From: an uncultured Oscillibacter sp.
Lineage (GTDB): Bacteria; Bacillota; Clostridia; Oscillospirales; Oscillospiraceae
Assembly (NCBI RefSeq): GCF_910587525.1
Contig: NZ_CAJULS010000107.1
Location: forward strand, 1-8,171
DNA: 8,171 bases
Direction of reading: 5' to 3'
In this document: piece by piece, positions 1 through 5,014 of the stretch
Numbering within the stretch: position 1 is the stretch's first letter
How the letters are laid out: each line of letters starts with the position of its first letter
The notes under the pieces: generated by a model
Told to the model about the DNA's origin: nothing
The model's input: only the letters and a program-made list of their open reading frames with translations
Databases searched by the model: none
Translations under genes and position numbers: made by a program

Positions 1-416
1 TTTCCCAGGGTGAGGGCGGCGCCTCTGTGTCGGAGGGCTTTGTCACCGCCAGTCTCCTTTTCTGTGTGGGAGCCATGGCCATCGTGGGAGCGCTGGAGAA
101 CGGTCTCACAGGGAATTATGAGACTCTTCAGGCCAAATCTCTGCTGGACGGCATCAGCTCCATCGTCTTCGCCTCCTCCCTGGGAATCGGCGTGGCCTTT
201 TCCGCCGTGGCGCTGTTTCTCTATCAGGGCGTCATCTCCCTGCTGGCCTCTGTTCTGTCCCCTTTCCTGGGAGACGCCGTCATCGCCGAGATGACCTGCG
301 TGGGATCTCTGCTCATTGTAGCCCTGTCCCTGAATATGCTGGGTTTGACAAAGATCAAGGTAATGAACCTGGTGCCCGCCATCTTCTTTCCTATCCTGCT
401 TTTTACATTTATGTAA
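1..416 (+). CDS. DUF554 family membrane protein (C-terminal part, 5' end outside window)
   Basis: The frame is open from the left edge (first full codon at 3) to TAA at 414-416, giving about 137 residues of the C-terminal part of a protein whose family is usually around 225-235 residues. The sequence is strongly hydrophobic with several membrane helices. It matches the DUF554 pattern as I know it: a VGAMAIVGALENGLTGN segment, then LQAKSLLDGISSIVFASSLG, a helix followed by a YQG turn, and a terminal helix pair with LNMLGLTKIKVMNLVPAIF. The family is an uncharacterised integral membrane protein of the cytoplasmic membrane, sometimes annotated YdfK/YqgA-like, with no established substrate. A hairpin terminator follows 16 bases after the stop, so this is the last gene of its transcript. 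An internal GTG at 27 could be mistaken for a start, but the reading frame and homology continue upstream of it. Confidence 0.88.
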   Translation, partial: SQGEGGASVSEGFVTASLLFCVGAMAIVGALENGLTGNYETLQAKSLLDGISSIVFASSLGIGVAFSAVALFLYQGVISLLASVLSPFLGDAVIAEMTCVGSLLIVALSLNMLGLTKIKVMNLVPAIFFPILLFTFM

Positions 417-431
417 ACTAAATGAGATATG

Positions 432-461
432 AAAAAGAGCCGCTCGTGCGGCTCTTTTTTT
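432..461. terminator. Bidirectional Rho-independent terminator
   Basis: A perfect 12-bp stem pairs 432-443 (AAAAAGAGCCGC) with 448-459, with a TCGT loop and a run of seven T on the plus strand (455-461). The A run on the other side gives a U tract on the minus strand. It lies between two converging genes, the DUF554 gene (+) and the 31-residue peptide gene (-), and can serve both. Confidence 0.9.
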
Positions 462-470
462 GAATGTACC

Positions 471-566
471 TCAGCGCACAAACGGCATCAGTGCCGAGGC
501 CACCAGCGCCAGCAGCAGTACCGCCACCAGCGCCAGCGCCATCACACGCTTCATCTTCCCTCTCAT
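471..566 (-). CDS. 31-residue single-helix membrane peptide, translationally coupled to DUF951 gene
   Basis: This is a minus-strand ORF of 31 codons. Its ATG (566-564) overlaps the TGA of the DUF951 gene as ATGA, the classic arrangement for translational coupling. The product starts with a basic stretch (M-R-G-K-M-K-R), continues with about 20 hydrophobic residues rich in Ala, Leu and Val (8-27), and ends PFVR before TGA at 473-471. The predicted topology is one membrane helix with the positive N-terminus in the cytoplasm. Shape and length recall the Bacillota miniproteins Prli42 (stressosome-associated) and DUF4044, but I see no decisive motif and this link is only a suggestion. The bidirectional terminator begins 9 bases after the stop, so this is the end of a two-gene transcript. 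The tight overlap and sensible membrane composition argue that it is a real gene, but it could easily be missed by gene callers. Confidence 0.62.
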   Translation of the reverse strand: MRGKMKRVMALALVAVLLLALVASALMPFVR

Positions 567-754
567 GCCCTCTCCCCTTCCGTCAGGATTTTTCGGATAC
601 TCTTTTCCGCCTTGGACCGGGGTACCATCAACTCATGGCCGCAGCCCAGGCATTTCAGCTTGATATCCATCCCCACCCGCAGGATCTCCCACTGGGTACT
701 CCCGCAGGGATGGGGCTTTTTCAGCTCCACTTTGTCGTGCAGACGCAAGTCCAT
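563..754 (-). CDS. DUF951 family protein (small, zinc-ribbon-like)
   Basis: The 63-residue product carries the diagnostic DUF951 blocks: an N-terminal LKKPHPCGSTQWEILRVGMD (residues 12-31), then KLKCLGCGHELMVPRSKAEK. The three conserved cysteines (one in HPCG, two in CLGCGH) suggest a small metal-binding or nucleic-acid-binding fold. The family has no assigned function; in many Bacillota it sits near chromosome-segregation genes. The ATG at 754-752 is preceded by AGGAGG (minus strand, 766-761) at 6 nt, which fixes the start. The stop overlaps the start of a 31-residue membrane peptide gene. It is divergent from the S1-domain gene across an 89-base gap. I see no convincing SigA promoter for this direction in that gap. 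Confidence 0.9.
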   Translation of the reverse strand: MDLRLHDKVELKKPHPCGSTQWEILRVGMDIKLKCLGCGHELMVPRSKAEKSIRKILTEGERA

Positions 755-772
755 ACGGTTCCTCCTGTCATT

Positions 773-799
773 ACTTTCGCATATACTGTCTCATATACT
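773..799 (+). promoter_or_regulatory. Candidate SigE/SigK-type sporulation promoter for the S1-domain gene
   Basis: An AC dinucleotide at 773-774 is separated by 17 nt from CATATACT at 792-799. This fits the SigK pattern (AC, 16-17 nt, CATA), and the -10 also resembles the SigE form CATAnAnT. A second copy of CATATACT lies 12 bases upstream (780-787) and a CATATA at 800-805, so the element is locally repeated. The predicted start of transcription would leave an mRNA leader of about 40 nt ahead of the ATG at 844. The same AC-17-CATATACT arrangement occurs at 4268-4294. The call rests on motif similarity only. Confidence 0.4.
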
Positions 800-843
800 C
801 ATATAAAAACGCCGCGCCTGGCGGCAGATAGGATGCGATCAAT

Positions 844-1779
844 ATGCCGGAAAATAAGCTGTTCCTCCCGGAGGGCCTTTGTCCTCCTGTCCGCCTCACC
901 CTCGACCACCTGCGGGGTGCCATGGAGAGCGGCGCCCTGTTAGAGGCCCCCGTCCAGCGGTGCGACACCGGACATACCCTACATATCGATCTCGACGGCA
1001 TCGCAGGCCGGATCTCCCGGACAGAGGCCATCGCCCCCTGGATCAACGGAGCCGGCAGAGATATCGCCGTTTTATCCCGGGTCGGCAAGCCGGTCTGCTT
1101 CAAAGTCCAGTGCCTCCAGGCCGACGACAAGGGCGCGCCGGTGGCTGTCCTCAGCCGTAGGGCCGCCCAGGAAACCGCCATGGACTTCTTTCTTGAAAAT
1201 CTGGAGCCAGGAATGATACTCACCTGCCGGGTAACCCGGCTGGAGCCCTACGGCGCCTTTTTGGACATCGGCTGCGGCATCATCGCAATTCTGCCCATTG
1301 AGCTGATGTCTGTCTCCCGCATCAACCACCCCAGTGCACGACTGCGGGAGGGGCAGAAGATTCTGGCGGCAGTTCGGTCCTTTGACCGGGAACACCGCAG
1401 AATCACCATGACCATGCGGGAGCTGCTGGGCACCTGGCTGGAAAACGCCAGCCGTTTTGCCCCAGGGGAGACAGTGCGGGGTGTCGTCCGCGGCGTGAAG
1501 GAGTACGGCAGCTTCATTGAACTGACCCCCAATCTCTCCGGTCTGGCCGACAGCCGGGAGGACCTGTCCCCCGGAGACGGGGTGTCGGTCTTCATCAAGA
1601 GCATCCGGCCGGAGCGGATGAAAATCAAGCTCCAAGTCATTGAAAAGGTACCGCCCTTGGAGAAACCGGAGCCTCTGCGGTATCAGATCACCGATGGGCA
1701 GATCGGGCGATGGACCTATTCTCCGCCGGGTTACGAAAAAACGCCGGTGGAAACGGTATTCACAGCTCCCGCCCCTTAA
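844..1779 (+). CDS. S1 RNA-binding domain protein (ribosomal protein S1 paralogue, 311 aa)
   Basis: The product has three S1-type OB-fold regions. The first is degenerate (about residues 31-108) and ends in LSRRAAQ, as first domains of S1 proteins often do. The second is clear (122-193): CRVTRLEPYGAFLDIG, then VRSFDREHRRITMTMREL. The third (206-266) contains VRGVVRGVKEYGSFIEL, NLSGLAD and a KIKL end. A 45-residue tail (267-311) contains WTYSPPG and ends near ETVF; it is not part of the S1 fold. The protein is probably a cytoplasmic RNA or ribosome binder. It is much shorter than a full S1, so it is more likely an accessory paralogue than the essential ribosomal protein. The ATG at 844 is the first possible start because an in-frame TAG lies at 829-831. 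The ribosome site is weak (AGG at 830-832 region). The last 20 bases overlap convergent rarA. Confidence 0.82.
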   Translation: MPENKLFLPEGLCPPVRLTLDHLRGAMESGALLEAPVQRCDTGHTLHIDLDGIAGRISRTEAIAPWINGAGRDIAVLSRVGKPVCFKVQCLQADDKGAPVAVLSRRAAQETAMDFFLENLEPGMILTCRVTRLEPYGAFLDIGCGIIAILPIELMSVSRINHPSARLREGQKILAAVRSFDREHRRITMTMRELLGTWLENASRFAPGETVRGVVRGVKEYGSFIELTPNLSGLADSREDLSPGDGVSVFIKSIRPERMKIKLQVIEKVPPLEKPEPLRYQITDGQIGRWTYSPPGYEKTPVETVFTAPAP

Positions 1780-3028
1780 GCTTCTCCCAGTACGCCTTGG
1801 CGGTTTGCTCCGTCTTGTTGTCCCCAAACTCGTAGTAGCGGACGCCCTTTAAGGCATCGGGCAGGTACTGCTGATCCACCCAGTGGCCGGAGAAATTGTG
1901 GGGATACAGGTAGTGCTGCTGATTATCGAAGCCGGTAGTGTCAGCGTGGACGTTCTGGAGCTGCCGGGGCACGTCTCCGGTGCGGCCCGCCTTCACGTCT
2001 GCCCTGGCCCTGCCGATTCCCTCAATCACGCTGTTGGACTTGGGCGCCGTGGCCAGCAGGACGGCGGCCTGGGCCAGGGGCAGCTGGGCCTCGGGAAGTC
2101 CCAGCTGCATGGCCGTATCTACACAGGCCTTGACAATGGCAATAGCCTGGGGATACGCCATACCCACATCCTCACTGGCGGAGCACAGCAGACGGCGGCA
2201 GGGCGTCACCAGGTCCCCGGCCTCCAGAAAACGGGCCAGATAGTGGAGGGCGGCGTCCGGGTCGCTGCCCCGCAGGGATTTCATCAGCGCGGAGGCAATG
2301 TCGTACATGGCGTCGCCTCCCTTGTCATAGCGCATGGCGCTGCGCTGAGAGACCTGGGCCGCATCGTCCAGGGTCAGACAGAGCTCACCGCTCTTTGGCA
2401 CCGCCGCCTGACAGAGAAGCTCCACGGCGTTGACGGCCTTGCGCACATCGCCGCCGCAGGCAGTGGCAACATGGAGGGGGACCCCCTCCTCCCAGGTCAG
2501 GGGCAGGGGGCTCCGCCCTCTTTCGATCTCCAGCGCCCGCAGGACAGCGGGCTCCGCCTCTGCCGGAGAGACGGACTTGAATTCAAACACCGTGCTGCGG
2601 CTGAGCAATGCGCTATACACATAGAAATAGGGGTTCTCTGTGGTGGAGGCAATCAGGGTCAGCTTGCCGTTTTCCATGAACTCCAGCAGACTTTGCTGCT
2701 GCTTTTTATTAAAGTACTGAATCTCATCCAGGTACAGCAGCACACCGCCGGGGGCCAGCAGGGTCCCCACGTCGCCGATGATGTCCTTGATATCCTGCAA
2801 GGAGGCTGTGGTGGCGTTGAGGCGGTACAGGGTCTTCTGTGTCCGCTCTGCGATGATATTGGCAATGGTGGTCTTTCCGGTGCCGGAGGGGCCGTAAAAG
2901 ACCATATTGGCATCGGTTCCGCTCTCGATCAGGCGGCGTAGCACCGCGCCGGGGGCCAGAATGTGGCGCTGTCCCACCACCTGGTCCAGTGTCTGGGGGC
3001 GGATCTCGTCCGCCAGGGGACGCTGCAT
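1760..3028 (-). CDS. rarA: Replication-associated recombination protein A (RarA/MgsA), AAA+ ATPase
   Basis: RarA is a cytoplasmic AAA+ ATPase of the clamp-loader clade that acts at stalled replication forks and single-stranded gaps. Its 422 residues equal the usual family length. Visible motifs are Walker A GPSGTGKT (46-53), Walker B LLYLDEIQ (97-104, D101 and E102) followed by YFNKKQQQ, sensor 1 STTENP (128-133), and the arginine-finger region LLSRS (141-145). The C-terminal MgsA/RarA tetramerisation region includes YLYPHNFSGHWVDQQYLPD and GVRYYE. The ATG at 3028 follows an AAGGAGGG stretch (minus, 3046-3039). The gene begins 18 bases after the stop of a small membrane protein gene and probably shares its promoter. 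Its 3' end overlaps the convergent S1-domain gene by 20 bp, with no hairpin terminator visible between the two. Confidence 0.96.
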   Translation of the reverse strand: MQRPLADEIRPQTLDQVVGQRHILAPGAVLRRLIESGTDANMVFYGPSGTGKTTIANIIAERTQKTLYRLNATTASLQDIKDIIGDVGTLLAPGGVLLYLDEIQYFNKKQQQSLLEFMENGKLTLIASTTENPYFYVYSALLSRSTVFEFKSVSPAEAEPAVLRALEIERGRSPLPLTWEEGVPLHVATACGGDVRKAVNAVELLCQAAVPKSGELCLTLDDAAQVSQRSAMRYDKGGDAMYDIASALMKSLRGSDPDAALHYLARFLEAGDLVTPCRRLLCSASEDVGMAYPQAIAIVKACVDTAMQLGLPEAQLPLAQAAVLLATAPKSNSVIEGIGRARADVKAGRTGDVPRQLQNVHADTTGFDNQQHYLYPHNFSGHWVDQQYLPDALKGVRYYEFGDNKTEQTAKAYWEKLKGREL

Positions 3029-3046
3029 AGGACCCCCTCCCTCCTT

Positions 3047-3271
3047 CTAATGTTTTTGATACGCTTCTAAAAAGCAGAGCAGCAGACCGATACACATGAC
3101 TGCCGTTGAAATCATAAATGGCAGCAATGTATCCGCGCCAAGGAACGAACCCATCAATCCGCCAATTCCGTTGTAGATACACGGATTCATAAGGGTATAA
3201 AAGAAGCAAAAGGCCGAATATATCAGCCCTACAACGGTCAGCAGAACCCCGCAAACCATCTTTTTGTTCAT
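3047..3271 (-). CDS. Small two-helix membrane protein, unknown function (74 aa)
   Basis: I do not recognise this protein. It starts with a short basic head (M-N-K-K-M), followed by a hydrophobic helix at about 5-27, a Gly-rich turn (IGGLMGSFLG, 36-45) and a second helix at about 48-68, with a charged end. It is predicted as a two-pass protein of the cytoplasmic membrane with both ends inside. The ATG at 3271 is preceded by GAGGAGG at 6 nt, an unusually good ribosome site, and a consensus extended -10 promoter lies about 33 bases upstream. It reads into rarA with an 18-base gap, so the two are probably co-transcribed. Its codons are visibly more AT-rich than those of its neighbours, which may indicate more recent arrival or weaker selection. 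Confidence 0.68.
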   Translation of the reverse strand: MNKKMVCGVLLTVVGLIYSAFCFFYTLMNPCIYNGIGGLMGSFLGADTLLPFMISTAVMCIGLLLCFLEAYQKH

Positions 3272-3303
3272 AAATATCCTCCTCGATATTCTGAGATAAA
3301 AGA

Positions 3304-3312
3304 ATTATACCA
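3304..3312 (-). promoter_or_regulatory. SigA extended -10 promoter for the 74-aa gene and rarA
   Basis: The minus strand reads TGGTATAAT here, a perfect extended -10 (TGn followed by TATAAT). The -35 at 17 nt (TGGAAT) is poor, which extended -10 promoters tolerate. Transcription would begin near 3297, giving a leader of about 26 nt that contains the GAGGAGG site for the 74-residue gene. Confidence 0.65.
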
Positions 3313-3345
3313 TAATCTACCGAGAGATTCCACCCTTTTTCACTA

Positions 3346-3507
3346 GAGACTGTTTTAAAACCTGCAAAATGCTGGATTGAGGCAGATTTTTACGCCTGGC
3401 AAAGGCGATTTGACGCAGGAATCCTGACGGATTTTAACTCAAATCAACGCAGTCCTGACGAGAAGGAATGCCCTGAGGCGGCGTTCTGACGGTCTTAAAA
3501 CAGACTA
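3346..3507. mobile_element. MITE-like element with imperfect terminal inverted repeats, no ORF
   Basis: The ends are inverted copies: 3346-3362 (GAGACTGTTTTAAAACC) matches the reverse complement of 3491-3507 at 14 of 17 positions. Inside are repeated short units: ACGCAG followed by TCCTGACG occurs at about 3413-3428 (with GAA between) and at 3447-3460, and TTCTGACGG recurs at 3484-3492. GATTTGA (3407-3413) is inverted as TCAAATC (3439-3445). No protein-coding frame is present, and the element fills most of the 3272-3593 gap between divergent promoters. It looks like a small non-autonomous transposon or a dispersed structured repeat; I cannot see a convincing target-site duplication. Proof would need other genomic copies. 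Confidence 0.5.
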
Positions 3508-3580
3508 CAGAAATACTACCCGGAGAAAAAATTCAAAAATCCCCTCGCCAGCTGTCGGATTTTGTGGTATCCTGTCACCA

Positions 3581-3587
3581 AGAGGTG
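3581..3587 (+). promoter_or_regulatory. Ribosome binding site that decides the nth start
   Basis: AGAGGTG sits 6 nt before the ATG at 3594. An in-frame ATG-less upstream start at 3564 (GTG) would add ten residues with no family similarity and has no such site in front of it, so 3594 is preferred. Confidence 0.75.
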
Positions 3588-3593
3588 AAAAAC

Positions 3594-4232
3594 ATGAAAT
3601 CCAAAGCCGCGATCAAACGCATCATTGAAACGCTGAAAGGCATCTATCCGGACGCCCTTTGTTCCCTGCAATACGAAAAAGATTACGAGCTGCTCTTCGC
3701 TGTGCGGCTCTCCGCCCAGTGCACCGATGCCCGGGTAAATCAAGTAACACCGGCGCTGTACGCCCGTTTCCCCACCCTGGAGAGCTTCGCAGAGGCGGAC
3801 CCGGCGGAAGTGGGCGAGTACATCCACTCCTGCGGGTTCTTCAACGGCAAGGCCCGGGACATCGTTGGCTGCGCCCAGCGGCTGATCAATGACTTCGGCG
3901 GCAAAGTCCCCGGCACTATGGAGGAACTGGTCAGCCTCCCTGGTGTGGGCCGCAAAACCGCCAACCTCATCCTGGGGGATATCTTCGGCCAGGAGGGCTA
4001 CGTCTGCGACACGCACTGCATCCGCATTACCGGACGGCTGGGAATCACCGACGGCTCCAAGGACCCCCTCCAGGTGGAAAAGCAGCTGCGGCTGGTCATT
4101 CCGCCCGAGGAGTCCAATAACTTTTGCCACCGGATGGTACTCTTTGGCCGGGATACCTGCACCGCCAGGTCTCCCCACTGCGAGGGCTGCCCGCTGGCAA
4201 AGGACTGTGACACGGCAAAATCTCCCAGATAA
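3594..4232 (+). CDS. nth: Endonuclease III (bifunctional DNA glycosylase / AP lyase)
   Basis: Endonuclease III removes oxidised pyrimidines and cleaves the resulting abasic site in base-excision repair. The 212-residue product is of normal length. Visible are the LSAQCTDARVN segment (39-49), the helix-hairpin-helix LPGVGRKTANLIL with catalytic Lys121, and the catalytic Asp139 in CDTHCIRITGRLG. The [4Fe-4S] cluster loop has the family spacing C-x6-C-x2-C-x5-C at Cys189, 196, 199 and 205. The residue before the catalytic Asp is Cys rather than the common Val, a minor variation. The gene follows the MITE-like element and ends in its own strong terminator, so it appears monocistronic. A weak extended -10 (TGGTATCCT, 3565-3573) may be its promoter, although it sits very close to the ribosome site. 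Confidence 0.96.
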   Translation: MKSKAAIKRIIETLKGIYPDALCSLQYEKDYELLFAVRLSAQCTDARVNQVTPALYARFPTLESFAEADPAEVGEYIHSCGFFNGKARDIVGCAQRLINDFGGKVPGTMEELVSLPGVGRKTANLILGDIFGQEGYVCDTHCIRITGRLGITDGSKDPLQVEKQLRLVIPPEESNNFCHRMVLFGRDTCTARSPHCEGCPLAKDCDTAKSPR

Positions 4233-4240
4233 GTCCTCTT

Positions 4241-4274
4241 AAAACGTGCCTGTGGAAATCCACAGGCACGTTTT
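4241..4274 (+). terminator. Strong hairpin terminator after nth
   Basis: A perfect 16-bp inverted repeat pairs 4241-4256 with 4259-4274, with core ACGTGCCTGTGG and an effective AAAT-type loop. It begins 9 bases after the nth stop and ends in TTTT. The U tract is short, but the A run on the other side would allow termination in both directions. Confidence 0.85.
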
Positions 4275-4294
4275 CGCGCCCGCTCTCATATACT
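4268..4294 (+). promoter_or_regulatory. Candidate SigE/SigK-type promoter for the 4325-5398 operon
   Basis: AC at 4268-4269, then 17 nt, then CATATACT at 4287-4294, followed by GGATAAAAAC. This repeats the arrangement and exact -10 octamer seen ahead of the S1-domain gene (773-799), where CATATACT is followed by CATATAAAAAC. The predicted transcript starts near 4300, about 25 nt before the ATG and ahead of the GGAGG at 4313-4317. The -35 half falls inside the 3' arm of the nth terminator. No SigA-type promoter is apparent in the 92-base gap. Confidence 0.42.
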
Positions 4295-4324
4295 GGATAA
4301 AAACCACCATTTGGAGGATGCGCT

Positions 4325-4582
4325 ATGGATGACAAAACCACCCGGCTGGTAGAACAGCTGAAACGCAACCCCGCCATGCTGCGGGCATTGATGCAGTCCC
4401 AGGACGGGCAGACCCTGATGCAGATGCTGACTCAGGGAGATCAGGGCGCCGCCCTGCAGCGGGCGGTCCAGTCCGCCGCCAGAGGACGGCCTGAGGAAAT
4501 GGTCAAAATGGTCAACCAGGTCATGCAGAGCCCCGGCGGGGCCGACCTGGTGGAGCGAATCAACAAGGCAGTTCAGAAATAA
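4325..4582 (+). CDS. Unknown small Met/Gln-rich helical protein (85 aa), first gene of three-gene operon
   Basis: I do not know a named function. The product is soluble, probably all-helical and rich in Met and Gln. QLKRNPAMLRALMQSQDG (11-28) and MVKMVNQVMQSPGG (59-72) look like two related helical units, and the NPxM start of the first resembles SNPDAMSQIMQL in the next gene. The composition recalls the NP/Met-rich STI1-type helical repeats of co-chaperones, but that resemblance is loose and could be convergent. The ATG is preceded by GGAGG (4313-4317) at 7 nt. A putative sporulation-type promoter lies just upstream, and the next gene follows after 21 bases. No signal peptide or membrane helix is seen. 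Confidence 0.8.
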   Translation: MDDKTTRLVEQLKRNPAMLRALMQSQDGQTLMQMLTQGDQGAALQRAVQSAARGRPEEMVKMVNQVMQSPGGADLVERINKAVQK

Positions 4583-4603
4583 AAGGGTAAAGGGGTTGAG
4601 GAT

Positions 4604-5011
4604 ATGGCGGAATTTGACGACAAGCTGAACAGTATTCTGTCCAATCCGGATGCCATGTCCCAAATCATGCAGCTGGCGCAGTCCCTCTCCGGGCCCGGGC
4701 CGGGACAGGAGCCGCCGCCTGCTCCCCCGCCTTCACCGCCGCAGCCATCATCACCGCCCCCACCACCGGGCGGCGGAGATCTCTTCTCCTCTCTCTCCTC
4801 CTTGGCCGGGGGAATGGACCCCAAGCTGCTCACCCGGCTCCTGCCCCTGATCCAGGAGCTGGGCGGCCAGCGGGACAGCAACGCCCGAGCGCTGCTCTAC
4901 GCCCTGCGGCCCTATCTGAAGGAGGAGAAACAGAACAAGGTGGAGCGCGCGCTCCAGCTGGCCCGGCTGTTCCACCTGGGAAAGAAGTTTCTGTCCGGAT
5001 GGGAGGGGTAA
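4604..5011 (+). CDS. Unknown protein with proline-rich linker and helical C-terminal domain (135 aa)
   Basis: The product has three parts. A short helical head (1-29) contains the NPDAMSQIMQLAQSLSG motif, similar to that of the preceding gene. A linker at 31-58 is almost entirely Pro, Gly and Ser. The helical C-terminal domain (59-135) includes DPKLLTRLLPLIQELGG, then ALLYALRPYLKEEKQNKVERALQLARLF. From memory, this last block recurs in hypothetical proteins of Clostridia, but I know no function. There is no signal peptide. The ribosome site is modest (TTGAGGAT just before the ATG), as expected for a downstream operon gene. The stop lies 3 bases before the next ATG. The linker DNA is very GC-rich, which creates long spurious frames on the other strand. 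Confidence 0.82.
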   Translation: MAEFDDKLNSILSNPDAMSQIMQLAQSLSGPGPGQEPPPAPPPSPPQPSSPPPPPGGGDLFSSLSSLAGGMDPKLLTRLLPLIQELGGQRDSNARALLYALRPYLKEEKQNKVERALQLARLFHLGKKFLSGWEG

Positions 5012-5014
5012 GGG

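Noticed and set aside
464..943. Plus-strand 159-codon frame over the DUF951 gene and intergenic region
   Set aside because: It conflicts with DUF951 on the minus strand and with the S1-domain gene, and the translation is Ser/Pro/His-rich without similarity to a known family.
1072..1827. Minus-strand 251-codon frame opposite the S1-domain gene
   Set aside because: The S1 domains on the plus strand explain the region. The antisense product has no recognisable domain.
1883..2941. Plus-strand 352-codon open frame across rarA
   Set aside because: It is fully antisense to rarA, which has all AAA+ motifs. The translation is Gly/Gln/His-rich with no family pattern, typical of the mirror frame of GC-rich coding DNA.
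3564..3593. Upstream GTG start for endonuclease III
   Set aside because: It would add ten residues without family similarity, and the AGAGGTG site is placed for the ATG at 3594.
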